64,000 bases of DNA from Kaistia dalseonensis (GTDB lineage Bacteria > Pseudomonadota > Alphaproteobacteria > Rhizobiales > Kaistiaceae). Positions 25,984 to 33,680 of this stretch are shown one piece after another. The notes under the pieces were generated by a model. That model was given only the letters and a program-made list of their open reading frames with translations. It did no database searches and was not told where the DNA came from. Every line of letters starts with the position of its first letter. Position 1 is the first letter of the stretch. Made by a program: the position numbers and the translations under genes. The stretch is from contig NZ_JAUSVO010000005.1 in NCBI RefSeq assembly GCF_030814715.1, positions 310,001 through 374,000 of the forward strand. The letters are read 5' to 3'.

Positions 25984-27521
25984 CAGGCGGCTCCCCGCGC
26001 TGAGGCGCCGGAGCCGGGGCGCACGCCGGCCATCAGCATGCCGATTTCCTCCTCGTCGACACGGTCGCCCGGCAATTCGCCCATGACGGTGCCGTTGAAC
26101 ATCACGAGGATGCGGTCGGCGAGCGCGGAGAGCTCGTCGAGCTGGACCGAGATCAGCAGGATCGCCTTGCCGGCCTCGCGCTGGCGCATGATCTCGCCAT
26201 GGATCGCCTCCTGCGCGCCAATGTCGACGCCGCGCGTCGGCTGGTCGATCAGCAGAAAGCCGGCATCGCCGGAAAATTCGCGGGCGAGCACCACCTTCTG
26301 GATATTGCCGCCGGAGAGGCTCTTCACCGGCGATTCCGGGCCTCGGGCGCGGATGTCGAAACGCTTGATCAGCGCCGTCGTCTGTTCCGTCAGGTAGCGG
26401 TGATCGATAATGCCGCTTCGCGACCAGGGCTTCTGGTCCTGCCGACCCATCAACATGTTGAGCGCGATCGAGGCGTTGCGATCGACGCCACGCACGAGGC
26501 GGTCGCCCGGCACATGCGCAATGCCGGCAGCGCGGATGGCACGCGCCGAAAGCCCGGTGATCGGTCGTCCCTGCAGCCTGATCGCGCCATGACTGGATGG
26601 ACGCAGGCCCGACAGCACTTCAGCGAGTTCGGTCTGGCCGTTGCCCGCGACGCCGGCAATGCCAACGATCTCGCCCGCCCTGACCTTGAACGAGACGCCG
26701 CGCAGCGCCTGGACCCGGCGCTCGTCGCGACACCAGAGGTCCTCGACCTCGAGCACGGTCTTGCCCGATGTCGGCGGACGGGGGCGGCGATCGAAGGAGA
26801 CGAAGCGGCCGACCATCATCTGAACGAGATCGGACTTGGTCAGTTCGGCCGTCGGCCGCGTCGCGACTTCCTTGCCATGGCGCAGCACCGTGACCGTATC
26901 GGAGACCTCCATCACCTCTTCCAGATGATGCGAGATGAACAGCACCGTCATGCCCTGGGCGACAAAGCCGCGAAGTGTCTGGAAGAGTTCGCGGCTTTCC
27001 TGCGGCGTCAGCACGGCCGTCGGCTCGTCGAGAATGATCGTCCGCGCGCCGCGCACCAGCACCTTGAGGATCTCGATCCTCTGTTCAATGCCGACGGAGA
27101 GAAGCCCGACGCGCTCACTCGGATCGACCTGCAGGCCGAATTGCTTCGAGAGGGATGCCGTCCTTTCGATCTGCGCCTTGTGGTCGATCAGCCCACCCTT
27201 GCGGATCTCCATGCCGAGGAAGACATTTTCAGCCACCGTCAGCGACGGCACGAGCTTGAAGTGCTGGTGCACCATGCCGATCCCGGCGGCGATGGCGGCT
27301 GCCGGATTGGGCAGGATCTTCTTCTCGCCATCGATCCAGATCTCGCCCTCATCGGGCTGCAACAGGCCGAAGAGCACATTCATCAGTGTCGTCTTGCCGG
27401 CGCCGTTCTCGCCAATGATCGCGTGAATCCGGCCGCGTTCGACGGCGAGGTTCACGCCTTCATTGGCGACGAACGAACCGAACCGCTTGGTGATCGATTT
27501 GAGCTCGATGGCGAAGGGCAT
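25983..27521 (-). CDS. ABC transporter ATPase, BMP/nucleoside type (NupA/YufO-like)
   Basis: Cytoplasmic double-domain ATPase of 512 residues. NBD1 has Walker A GENGAGKT at 37-44, signature LSVGIEQRIEIL and Walker B TIILDEPTAVL. NBD2 starts near residue 255 and has a degenerate P-loop (GVAGNGQTE) with signature LSGGNIQKVVLAR. This asymmetry is normal for the family. It powers the two downstream permeases. A 202-nt gap with a palindromic repeat separates it from the upstream binding-protein gene. Confidence 0.93.
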   Translation of the reverse strand: MPFAIELKSITKRFGSFVANEGVNLAVERGRIHAIIGENGAGKTTLMNVLFGLLQPDEGEIWIDGEKKILPNPAAAIAAGIGMVHQHFKLVPSLTVAENVFLGMEIRKGGLIDHKAQIERTASLSKQFGLQVDPSERVGLLSVGIEQRIEILKVLVRGARTIILDEPTAVLTPQESRELFQTLRGFVAQGMTVLFISHHLEEVMEVSDTVTVLRHGKEVATRPTAELTKSDLVQMMVGRFVSFDRRPRPPTSGKTVLEVEDLWCRDERRVQALRGVSFKVRAGEIVGIAGVAGNGQTELAEVLSGLRPSSHGAIRLQGRPITGLSARAIRAAGIAHVPGDRLVRGVDRNASIALNMLMGRQDQKPWSRSGIIDHRYLTEQTTALIKRFDIRARGPESPVKSLSGGNIQKVVLAREFSGDAGFLLIDQPTRGVDIGAQEAIHGEIMRQREAGKAILLISVQLDELSALADRILVMFNGTVMGELPGDRVDEEEIGMLMAGVRPGSGASARGAA

Positions 27522-27553
27522 GGGGTGACGATCCGTGCGGGCGAACGCTTTCT

Positions 27554-27710
27554 AAACCTCCCCCTTGAGGGGAGGTCGAAGGCGCCGAGCGAAGCGACAG
27601 CGGCTTCGGGAGGGGGGTGCTTCTGCGAAAGGGCCGAAGCCTTCGCCGGCCAAGAGCCCCCTCCCCAAAACCGCAACGCGGTTTTGACCCTCCCTCAAGG
27701 GGAGGGTTTA
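27554..27710. repeat. Dispersed palindromic repeat, class B, copy 1
   Basis: The left part starts AAACCTCCCCCTTGAGGGGA and the right part ends CTCAAGGGGAGGGTTTA, so the ends are inverted repeats. Inside the right part AAAACCGC (27667-27674) pairs with GCGGTTTT (27678-27685) around AAC. It lies between the BMP binding-protein gene and its ATPase gene. The right half is nearly identical to the element at 37269 apart from this inner stem. Confidence 0.85.
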
Positions 27711-27723
27711 GAAAGAAAGAGTA

Positions 27724-28734
27724 CTACTTCACCGTCGCGACCGTGATCTTGCCGTCGATCACATCGGTCTTGAGTGCTTCGAGCCTGGCCTTCACATCGG
27801 CCGGAATCTTGTCCACCACCTGCGGGCAGAGCAGCAATTCGACGCCGCCCGACTTCAGATCATAAGTGTGGATGCTGCCCGGCTCGATGCCCTTGCCGTC
27901 GACCACGTCCTTGACCAGGCTGTAGACGGCCACGTCGGCCTTCTTGAGCATGCTCGCCATGACATGGCCCGGTGCGACGTTGCACTGGTCGATATCGACG
28001 CCGATCGAGTATTTGTCGGCCGCAGCGCTCGCCTGCAGCACGCCCTCGCCGGTCGGGCCGGCGACGTTGTAGACAATGTCGGAGCCCTGGCCGTAGAGCG
28101 CCATGGTCAGTTCGCTGCCCTTGGCGGGATCGTCGAAGGTACCGGCAAAGACGGAATCAAGCCTGATATCGGGAGCCGCGGTCTTGGCGCCCTGCTCATA
28201 GCCGGCGAGGAAGTCGCGGATCACGGGGATGTCGCGGCCGCCAACAAAGCCGATCGCCTTGCCATCGCCGAGGCCCTCGACCGCGCTGCCCTTCTCGGCC
28301 ATCAGCGCTGCGAGCGCGCCCGCCATGAACGAACCCTGGTTCTGGGCGAAATTGGCGTAGATGATCTGCTTGGAATCCAGCACGCCGTCGATAAAGACGA
28401 ATTTGGTATTCGGATAGGCGGCGGCGGTTTTCTGCAGCGCGTCGACAAGTTCCCAGCCCATCACGAAGACCAGGTCATACTCGCCGCTTTTGGCGATGTT
28501 GTTGAACTGCTCTTCATAATCGAGCGCACGATTGCCCGTGTCGACGAGCTTCACTTTGACGCCGAGATCCTTCTCGGCCTTCTTCAGGCCATTGACGATC
28601 GATACGCCGAAGCCTTGGGCGAAATAGCCCGAGATGGCGGCGATATGGACGTCCTTGGCGAGCGCGGCCTGGCTTGCGAGCGCAAAGGCCGTGGCGCCGC
28701 AGAGCGCGACAAGACGACGGGACCAACTGGACAT
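27724..28734 (-). CDS. BMP family ABC transporter substrate-binding protein
   Basis: Periplasmic binding protein of 336 residues in the BMP/PnrA-like family, which binds nucleosides or related compounds. A Sec signal peptide (cleavage after SQAALA, near residue 26) is followed by KDVHIAAISGYFAQGFG, VFVMGWELVDALQK, FIDGVLDSKQ, GFVGGRDIPVIRDFLAGYEQ and IVYNVAGPTGEGVLQA. There is no lipobox. ATG 28734 was chosen because of the signal peptide. It is first in the ten-gene operon, and a 20-bp putative operator lies about 100 nt upstream. It is clearly diverged from the other two BMP proteins here, so its ligand probably differs. Confidence 0.9.
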   Translation of the reverse strand: MSSWSRRLVALCGATAFALASQAALAKDVHIAAISGYFAQGFGVSIVNGLKKAEKDLGVKVKLVDTGNRALDYEEQFNNIAKSGEYDLVFVMGWELVDALQKTAAAYPNTKFVFIDGVLDSKQIIYANFAQNQGSFMAGALAALMAEKGSAVEGLGDGKAIGFVGGRDIPVIRDFLAGYEQGAKTAAPDIRLDSVFAGTFDDPAKGSELTMALYGQGSDIVYNVAGPTGEGVLQASAAADKYSIGVDIDQCNVAPGHVMASMLKKADVAVYSLVKDVVDGKGIEPGSIHTYDLKSGGVELLLCPQVVDKIPADVKARLEALKTDVIDGKITVATVK

Positions 28735-28833
28735 GATGACCCAAACCCCTGGAGTTGGAGAGCACATTCTTCGTCGAAGGTGTCCATCCCGACCTGCCCG
28801 GAGCGCGGTCATTTTCCCTGCACCGCTGCACCG

Positions 28834-28880
28834 GATCGTTGATGGTCATACAATCCTGCGCGAGTTTGAAATTTTGTCAA
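28834..28880 (-). promoter_or_regulatory. Promoter and putative operator for the BMP importer operon
   Basis: On the minus strand TTGACA (28880-28875) is followed 21 nt later by TTGTATGACCATCAACGATC (28853-28834). AGGATT at the 17-nt spacing could be the -10 box, so the site would lie over the start of transcription. The match to the site at 29174 is 17 of 20, and to the DUF1185 promoter site 18 of 20. Confidence 0.6.
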
Positions 28881-29144
28881 TCGGCTTGGCGCGATCAGAA
28901 TTTAGTCAGACCCCGATGAATTTCCCACGCAGCGATGGCACATGAAAAAGCGCGGGATCCCTGCGTGACCGACATCCGGCAATCGCAGGTCAGCTCGATC
29001 GAGCACCGCGGCAATCCTGACATTGCAGCCTTGGCCGTCATTGCTGCCGCTCCCGTGACGCATATGGCGACTTTTGGCCCAACGTGACCAGACATTGGGC
29101 TCCCGTCTCCTCATCATGCCTATTATGAGCGCAGGAATACGTGA

Positions 29145-29193
29145 TTGACAAAGAGCGAAACCGGCGCTCAGACTTGTATGATCATCAATGATA
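29145..29193 (+). promoter_or_regulatory. Promoter and putative operator for the epimerase-SDR operon
   Basis: TTGACA (29145-29150) is followed 23 nt later by TTGTATGATCATCAATGATA (29174-29193), which contains the perfect palindrome ATGATCAT (29178-29185). The site mirrors the one at 28834-28853 and points towards the epimerase gene. Confidence 0.58.
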
Positions 29194-29318
29194 TTTGCGT
29201 TGATGCAATGGCACGCAGCTTGCTGACAGCCCAGCCGAAGACGAGGGACGGAATTGACAGGGCGCCCGCCGGATGAAAGGCGCACGCCGATGTCCTTTTC
29301 AACATTCAAGGAGATTCC

Positions 29319-30155
29319 ATGATCGTCGCGGTGACTGGATCGAGCGGACTTCTCGGACGCGCGATCGTGGATGCCCTGATGGCGGCCGGACATGAGGTGC
29401 GCGGCATAGACACCGTGCCGGCACGCACCGCCGTCACCTCGCACCTGACCGCCGACCTGACCGATTTCGGCGAGATGGTCATGGCGCTCAAGGGCGCCGA
29501 TGTCGTCGTCCATGGCGCCGCTATTCCGCGGCCAACGGGACGAACGGCGACGGACGTGTTCTCGACCAATATCGCGCTCGCCTACAATGCCGTCGAAGCC
29601 TGCGTCGTGCTCGGCATCAGGCGGTTGATCTATGCTTCGTCCTTCAGCGTGCTCGGCTTTCCCTTCTTCGTGAAGCCGATCGACATTCATTACCTGCCGG
29701 TCGACGAGGCACATCCCAACGCGCCGCAGGATGCCTATGCGCTGTCGAAGACGCTCGGCGAGGACATCATCGACGCGGCCGTGCGGCGCGGCGCGCTGGA
29801 CGCTGTGAGCCTGCGCATGCCGTGGATCCAGAGCGCCGAGACCTTCCTGAGGGAAGTCGGTCCACGCCGCGCCGGCAAGGATTCGGGCCGCGACCTCTGG
29901 AGCTATATCGATGCGCGCGATGCCGCCGCCGCCTTTTTGGCCGCAGTCGAGGGCAAGACGACGGGCCATGTCCGCCTCTTCCTGAGCGCCGCCGACACTT
30001 ATAGCGAGACGCCGACCGCCGATCTCATCCAGGCCGCCTTTGGCAATCTTCCCCTCAAGAAGCCGTTGCCCGGCCACGCGGCCGTAATCGATACCGATGC
30101 GGCGCGCGCGGCGATCGGCTTTGTACCCAAGCATTCCTGGCGGGAGTATCAGTGA
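29319..30155 (+). CDS. NAD(P)-dependent epimerase/dehydratase (extended SDR)
   Basis: Cytoplasmic NAD(P)-binding enzyme of 278 residues. TGSSGLLG is at residues 6-13, HGAAIPRPTG near 63, the catalytic region SSFSVLG near 106 and YALSK near 145 (Tyr and Lys). This is the extended-SDR pattern of UDP-sugar epimerases and related sugar dehydrogenases. A strong AAGGAG ribosome site precedes it. It is coupled to the SDR gene by a TGATG junction and divergent from the nucleoside operon. It may act on the released sugar or a side-chain product; the substrate is unknown. Confidence 0.88.
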   Translation: MIVAVTGSSGLLGRAIVDALMAAGHEVRGIDTVPARTAVTSHLTADLTDFGEMVMALKGADVVVHGAAIPRPTGRTATDVFSTNIALAYNAVEACVVLGIRRLIYASSFSVLGFPFFVKPIDIHYLPVDEAHPNAPQDAYALSKTLGEDIIDAAVRRGALDAVSLRMPWIQSAETFLREVGPRRAGKDSGRDLWSYIDARDAAAAFLAAVEGKTTGHVRLFLSAADTYSETPTADLIQAAFGNLPLKKPLPGHAAVIDTDAARAAIGFVPKHSWREYQ

Positions 30156-30979
30156 TGGCGAACGGACGTTTCGACGGCAAGGTCGTTCTGGTCACGGGCG
30201 GCGCGGGCGCGATCGGATCGGCCGCATGCCGCCGCTTCGCCTCGGAAGGTGCGACCATTGTCGTGGTGGACCGCGACGGCACGCGAGCCGAGGAAACCGC
30301 CCAAGCGCTGCGCGCATCGGGCTATAATGCGATCGGTGTCGCCGCCGATGTCGGAGACGAGATCGAGGCCGAGGCCGCGATCGCAGCCGCCATATCTGCC
30401 TTCGGGCGGCTCGATATCGTCTTCAACAATGCCGGCATTTCCGGCAAGGTCGCGCCCGTCTACGAACTCTCCATCGCCGACTGGGACGAGATCGTGCGGA
30501 TCAATCTGCGCGGCATATTCCTGATCCAGCGCTTCGCCCTTCGCGCCATGATCGAAGCCAAGACCCGCTGCGGGTCGATCATCAACATGTCGTCTTCGAT
30601 GGCCGGTTGGGACGTGCTCGCCGGCGGCGCCGGCTATGCCTCGACCAAGCATGCTGTTCTGGGGTTGACCAAGGTCGCGGCCTTCGACGTCGCGCGTTAT
30701 GGCATCCGCGTCAACGCGGTCTGCCCCGGCGTGATCGAGACGACACTCGGCGTTCCGGCCGAGGACCAGGCGGGCTATCGTGCGGGGATAGAGCGCTTCG
30801 CCAACCGCATTCCGCTGCGACGGATCGGCCAGCCGGGGGATGTCGCAGGCCTCGTTGCCTTCCTTGCCTCCGATGATGCGCTGCACATTACCGGCGCCGG
30901 CTATCTGATCGATGGCGGCCAGACCATGCAGAGCTGGGCCAACGCGCCGGAGGCCGACGCCTATCCGCTGGTGCGGTAA
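30155..30979 (+). CDS. SDR family oxidoreductase (glucose-dehydrogenase-like)
   Basis: Classical short-chain dehydrogenase of 274 residues. TGGAGAIG is near residue 13, NNAGISG near 91, the catalytic Ser near 149 and YASTK near 163. The C-terminus ends in the usual ...GAGYLIDGGQTM. The ATG overlaps the stop of the epimerase-like gene (TGATG), so both are made together. A GTG 3 nt earlier is also possible. As part of the divergent operon facing the nucleoside importer, it probably oxidises or reduces an intermediate of the same pathway. Substrate unknown. Confidence 0.9.
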   Translation: MANGRFDGKVVLVTGGAGAIGSAACRRFASEGATIVVVDRDGTRAEETAQALRASGYNAIGVAADVGDEIEAEAAIAAAISAFGRLDIVFNNAGISGKVAPVYELSIADWDEIVRINLRGIFLIQRFALRAMIEAKTRCGSIINMSSSMAGWDVLAGGAGYASTKHAVLGLTKVAAFDVARYGIRVNAVCPGVIETTLGVPAEDQAGYRAGIERFANRIPLRRIGQPGDVAGLVAFLASDDALHITGAGYLIDGGQTMQSWANAPEADAYPLVR

Positions 30980-31001
30980 GGCGGCGGCTGGCTCCGCGTA
31001 A

Positions 31002-31020
31002 CCTCTCTCGCGAGGAGAGG
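31002..31020. terminator. Near-palindromic hairpin between convergent SDR and permease genes
   Basis: CCTCTCTCGCGAGGAGAGG is an almost perfect palindrome located 22 nt after the SDR stop and 15 nt from the convergent permease stop. It is a likely bidirectional terminator by position; no clear T-run. Confidence 0.45.
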
Positions 31021-31034
31021 GGTTGAGACCGGTG

Positions 31035-32021
31035 CTACCGCTTGCGACGGCGCAACTGGTCGAAATAGACGATGATGATGATCAGCCCGCCGGTGATGAT
31101 GTACTGCCAGAACGAATTGACGTTCAGCAGGTTGGCGCCATTGCGGATCGTCGCCAGAATGAAGGCGCCGAGGAGCGGCCCCCAGACCGTGCCGACCGCG
31201 CCGAACAGGCTGGTGCCGCCGATGACCGACGAGGCGATCGCCTGCAATTCCCAGCCATTCGCCTGGGTCGCATTGCCCGTGCCGGTGCGGGAAGCGAGCA
31301 TGACGCCGACGACGGCCGCGCAGAGCGCCGACAGGATATAGGCGGTGTAGATCACGCCACGGACGTTGACGCCGGACAGGCGCGCGGCCTCCGGATTCGA
31401 TCCGACCGCATAGAGATAGCGGCCATATTTACTGAAATGCAGGTAGATCACGGCTGGCACCGCCACCACGATCACGATCCAGAACAGATTGGGGATGCCC
31501 AGGAACTCGCCACGCGAGAAGCCGGTGAAATCGTCATTGGTGATGTTGATCGTCGAGCCATTGGTGATCAACAGGCCGACGCCCTGCAGCGCGGTCAGCG
31601 TCGCCAGCGTGATGATGAAGGGCGGCAGGCCCATGCGCACGATGCCGAAGCCATGAAACGCGCCGATCGCTACGCCGACGAGCAGCGTGATCGTGATCGC
31701 GATCGGAACCGGCACGCCGCCCTCGATCAGGAGCGAGACGATGACGGTCGTGAAGCCGACGATCGCGCCGACCGACAGGTCGATGCCGGCGGTGATGATG
31801 ACGAAGGTCTCGCCGACGGCGAGGATCGCGATCATCGCGCCCTGGCGCGCGAGATTGGAAATGTTGCCGGGGGTCGCGAATGTCGTCGTCGCGATCGACA
31901 GCAGGATGAACATCAGCAGCAGCACGGCCACCAGCGAGAGGCTGAGCAGATTGTTGAAGTTCAGCTTGCGTCGCGGCGCGATCTCACCCTGTGTCGTGGT
32001 CTTCTGGCTCATGGACCGCAT
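31035..32021 (-). CDS. Sugar ABC transporter permease, RbsC-type (CUT2)
   Basis: Inner-membrane permease of 328 residues with about 8-10 helices. The CUT2 signature ITAGIDLSVGAIVGFTTVI is near residue 85, and YAVGSNPEAARLSGVNV near residue 210. It ends in a basic tail (QLRRRKR). It forms a homodimeric pore with the ATPase encoded 66 nt upstream. It is last in the three-gene operon binding protein, ATPase, permease. Confidence 0.93.
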   Translation of the reverse strand: MRSMSQKTTTQGEIAPRRKLNFNNLLSLSLVAVLLLMFILLSIATTTFATPGNISNLARQGAMIAILAVGETFVIITAGIDLSVGAIVGFTTVIVSLLIEGGVPVPIAITITLLVGVAIGAFHGFGIVRMGLPPFIITLATLTALQGVGLLITNGSTINITNDDFTGFSRGEFLGIPNLFWIVIVVAVPAVIYLHFSKYGRYLYAVGSNPEAARLSGVNVRGVIYTAYILSALCAAVVGVMLASRTGTGNATQANGWELQAIASSVIGGTSLFGAVGTVWGPLLGAFILATIRNGANLLNVNSFWQYIITGGLIIIIVYFDQLRRRKR

Positions 32022-32087
32022 TTCCTCTGGACTGTTCTTTTCGGCGCGCTTTGTTGATGGAGAGAGCGTCCCATGCGGGAAGCCGCA

Positions 32088-33614
32088 CTAGACGCCGATC
32101 GCCTCGCTCAGGATCTGTTCGTGTGAAACGGCCTTGAAGCCGTGCGTCGCGACCTGCCGGCCGGCGCGAAAGACGTGAAACTGGTCGGCCAGCTCATAAA
32201 CCTCGGGCAAGTAGGACGAGATCAGGATGATCCCCGCCCCCTTCGCCAGCAGCGCCGAAAACAGCCGGTAGATCTCGGCCTTGGTGCCGACATCGACGCC
32301 CACCGTCGGCTCATCGAAGATGAAGAGCTTGGCGCCGTGGTTCAGCCATTTGCCGATCACGATCTTCTGCTGGTTGCCGCCGGACAGGCTGAGCGCGAGC
32401 GCATTGCGGCTTTGCGTCTTGATGCGCAGATCCTGGATCTGGCGGTCGGCATGTTCCTTCTCCATCCGTGCGGAGATGGTCACGCCCTTGGTCAGCCGGT
32501 CATAGACCGGCAGGTTTATGTTGTGGCCGACGCCCAGATTGAGGCAGAGCCCCTGGTCGCGCCGGCTCTCTGGCGCAAGCGCGATGCCGAGATTGATCGC
32601 ATCGCGCTCGTTGCGGATCCTGACGGGCCTGCCCTCCCAGACGACCTCGCCGCTCTTGATCGGATGGCGGCCGAAAAGGCTGGTGACGAACTCGCTGCGG
32701 CCTGCGCCGATCAGGCCGTAGAGGCCGACGATCTCGCCCGCGCGCACGCTGAGCGAAATGTCCTCGAACCCCTCGCCCGAGAGGTTCTTTGCCTCGATCA
32801 GCGTGGCCCCGAGCGGGATGGTGTCCTTGTGATAGACCTGCTCGATCGAGCGGTTGATCATCATGGCGATCAACTCGTTCTCGTCGGTCGCGTCGATATC
32901 GCGTGTGCCGACGAGTTGGCCATCGCGCAGCACCGAGACGCGGTCGGCGAGCTCGAACACTTCTTCCATGCGATGACTGATATAGACGATGGTGACGCCC
33001 TCGGCCTTCAGCCGGCGGATCAGCGCGAAGAGCTGCGCCGCTTCCTGGCGGGTCAGATAGGCGGTGGGCTCGTCGAAGATCAGGAATTTGGTGCCGCGCG
33101 TCGCGGCGCGCGCGGTTGCGATCAGCTGTTGCTGGCCGATCGTAAGATCCGAGAGCAGCACCCCGGCCGGCAGGTTGAAGCCCAGTTCGTCCAGGACCTT
33201 CTGCGCATCGGCCACCATCTGCCGATTCTTGAGCAGGCCGTAGCGCACTTCCTCGTCGCCGAGGAACATGTTGGCCGCGACCGTCAGATGCGGGCAGAGC
33301 ACGACTTCCTGGTGCACGGCATTGATGCCGAGCGCGATCGCCTCATGCGGGGTGGAGAGTGGTACGGTCGCGCCCAGCCAGACGAGTTCGCCCGACGTGC
33401 GCGGATGAACGCCGGTCAGGAGCTTGATCAGCGTCGACTTGCCGGCGCCGTTTTCACCGACGATGGCGTGGATTTCGCCACGCCTGAAGGAGAGATCGAC
33501 CGACTTCAGGGCGTGGGTGCCCGTAAAGCGCTTGTCGAGCTTCCTGAGTTCAAGGATAGGCACGCTCGACGGAGCGATGCCGCCCGCGGCTTCGGCGACG
33601 TTCAACGCATTCAT
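32088..33614 (-). CDS. Sugar ABC transporter ATPase, RbsA-type (CUT2)
   Basis: Double-domain ATPase of 508 residues. NBD1 has Walker A GENGAGKST near residue 53, signature LTIGQQQLIATARA and Walker B FLIFDEPTAYLT. NBD2 has a degenerate P-loop (GLIGAGRSE), signature LSLSGGNQQKIVIGKWL and FIFDEPTVGVDVGTK. This is the usual CUT2 layout. A very strong hairpin with a T-run lies between it and the upstream binding-protein gene. Substrate is probably a monosaccharide. Confidence 0.94.
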   Translation of the reverse strand: MNALNVAEAAGGIAPSSVPILELRKLDKRFTGTHALKSVDLSFRRGEIHAIVGENGAGKSTLIKLLTGVHPRTSGELVWLGATVPLSTPHEAIALGINAVHQEVVLCPHLTVAANMFLGDEEVRYGLLKNRQMVADAQKVLDELGFNLPAGVLLSDLTIGQQQLIATARAATRGTKFLIFDEPTAYLTRQEAAQLFALIRRLKAEGVTIVYISHRMEEVFELADRVSVLRDGQLVGTRDIDATDENELIAMMINRSIEQVYHKDTIPLGATLIEAKNLSGEGFEDISLSVRAGEIVGLYGLIGAGRSEFVTSLFGRHPIKSGEVVWEGRPVRIRNERDAINLGIALAPESRRDQGLCLNLGVGHNINLPVYDRLTKGVTISARMEKEHADRQIQDLRIKTQSRNALALSLSGGNQQKIVIGKWLNHGAKLFIFDEPTVGVDVGTKAEIYRLFSALLAKGAGIILISSYLPEVYELADQFHVFRAGRQVATHGFKAVSHEQILSEAIGV

Positions 33615-33632
33615 GGCACGACCCGATCTGAG

Positions 33633-33662
33633 AAAAAGCCGGCGCGCATGGTGCGCGCCGGC
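33633..33662 (-). terminator. Rho-independent terminator/attenuator after RbsB-like gene
   Basis: On the minus strand a perfect 11-bp stem (GCCGGCGCGCA with TGCGCGCCGGC) and 3-nt loop are followed directly by TTTTT. It lies between the binding-protein stop and the ATPase start in the same operon, so it should reduce read-through and give more binding protein than ATPase and permease. Confidence 0.85.
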
Positions 33663-33680
33663 CCGTTTGTCAGGCCTCGA

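Larger units (their letters stand above)
28735..29318. promoter_or_regulatory. Divergent regulatory region, BMP importer operon / epimerase-SDR operon
   Basis: A gene-free region of 584 nt, long for this window, between the ten-gene nucleoside operon and the divergent epimerase/SDR pair. It carries two copies of a 20-bp putative operator, in opposite orientation, each 21-23 nt downstream of a TTGACA box. AAGGAG (29308-29313) is the ribosome site of the epimerase gene. A long antisense frame spans part of it but has no support as a gene. Confidence 0.6.

Noticed and set aside
28902-30134. A 410-codon open frame on the minus strand opposite the epimerase gene and into the regulatory region
   Set aside because: The plus-strand epimerase has a strong ribosome site and SDR motifs. 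The antisense product shows no recognisable fold, and it would cover the divergent promoter region.
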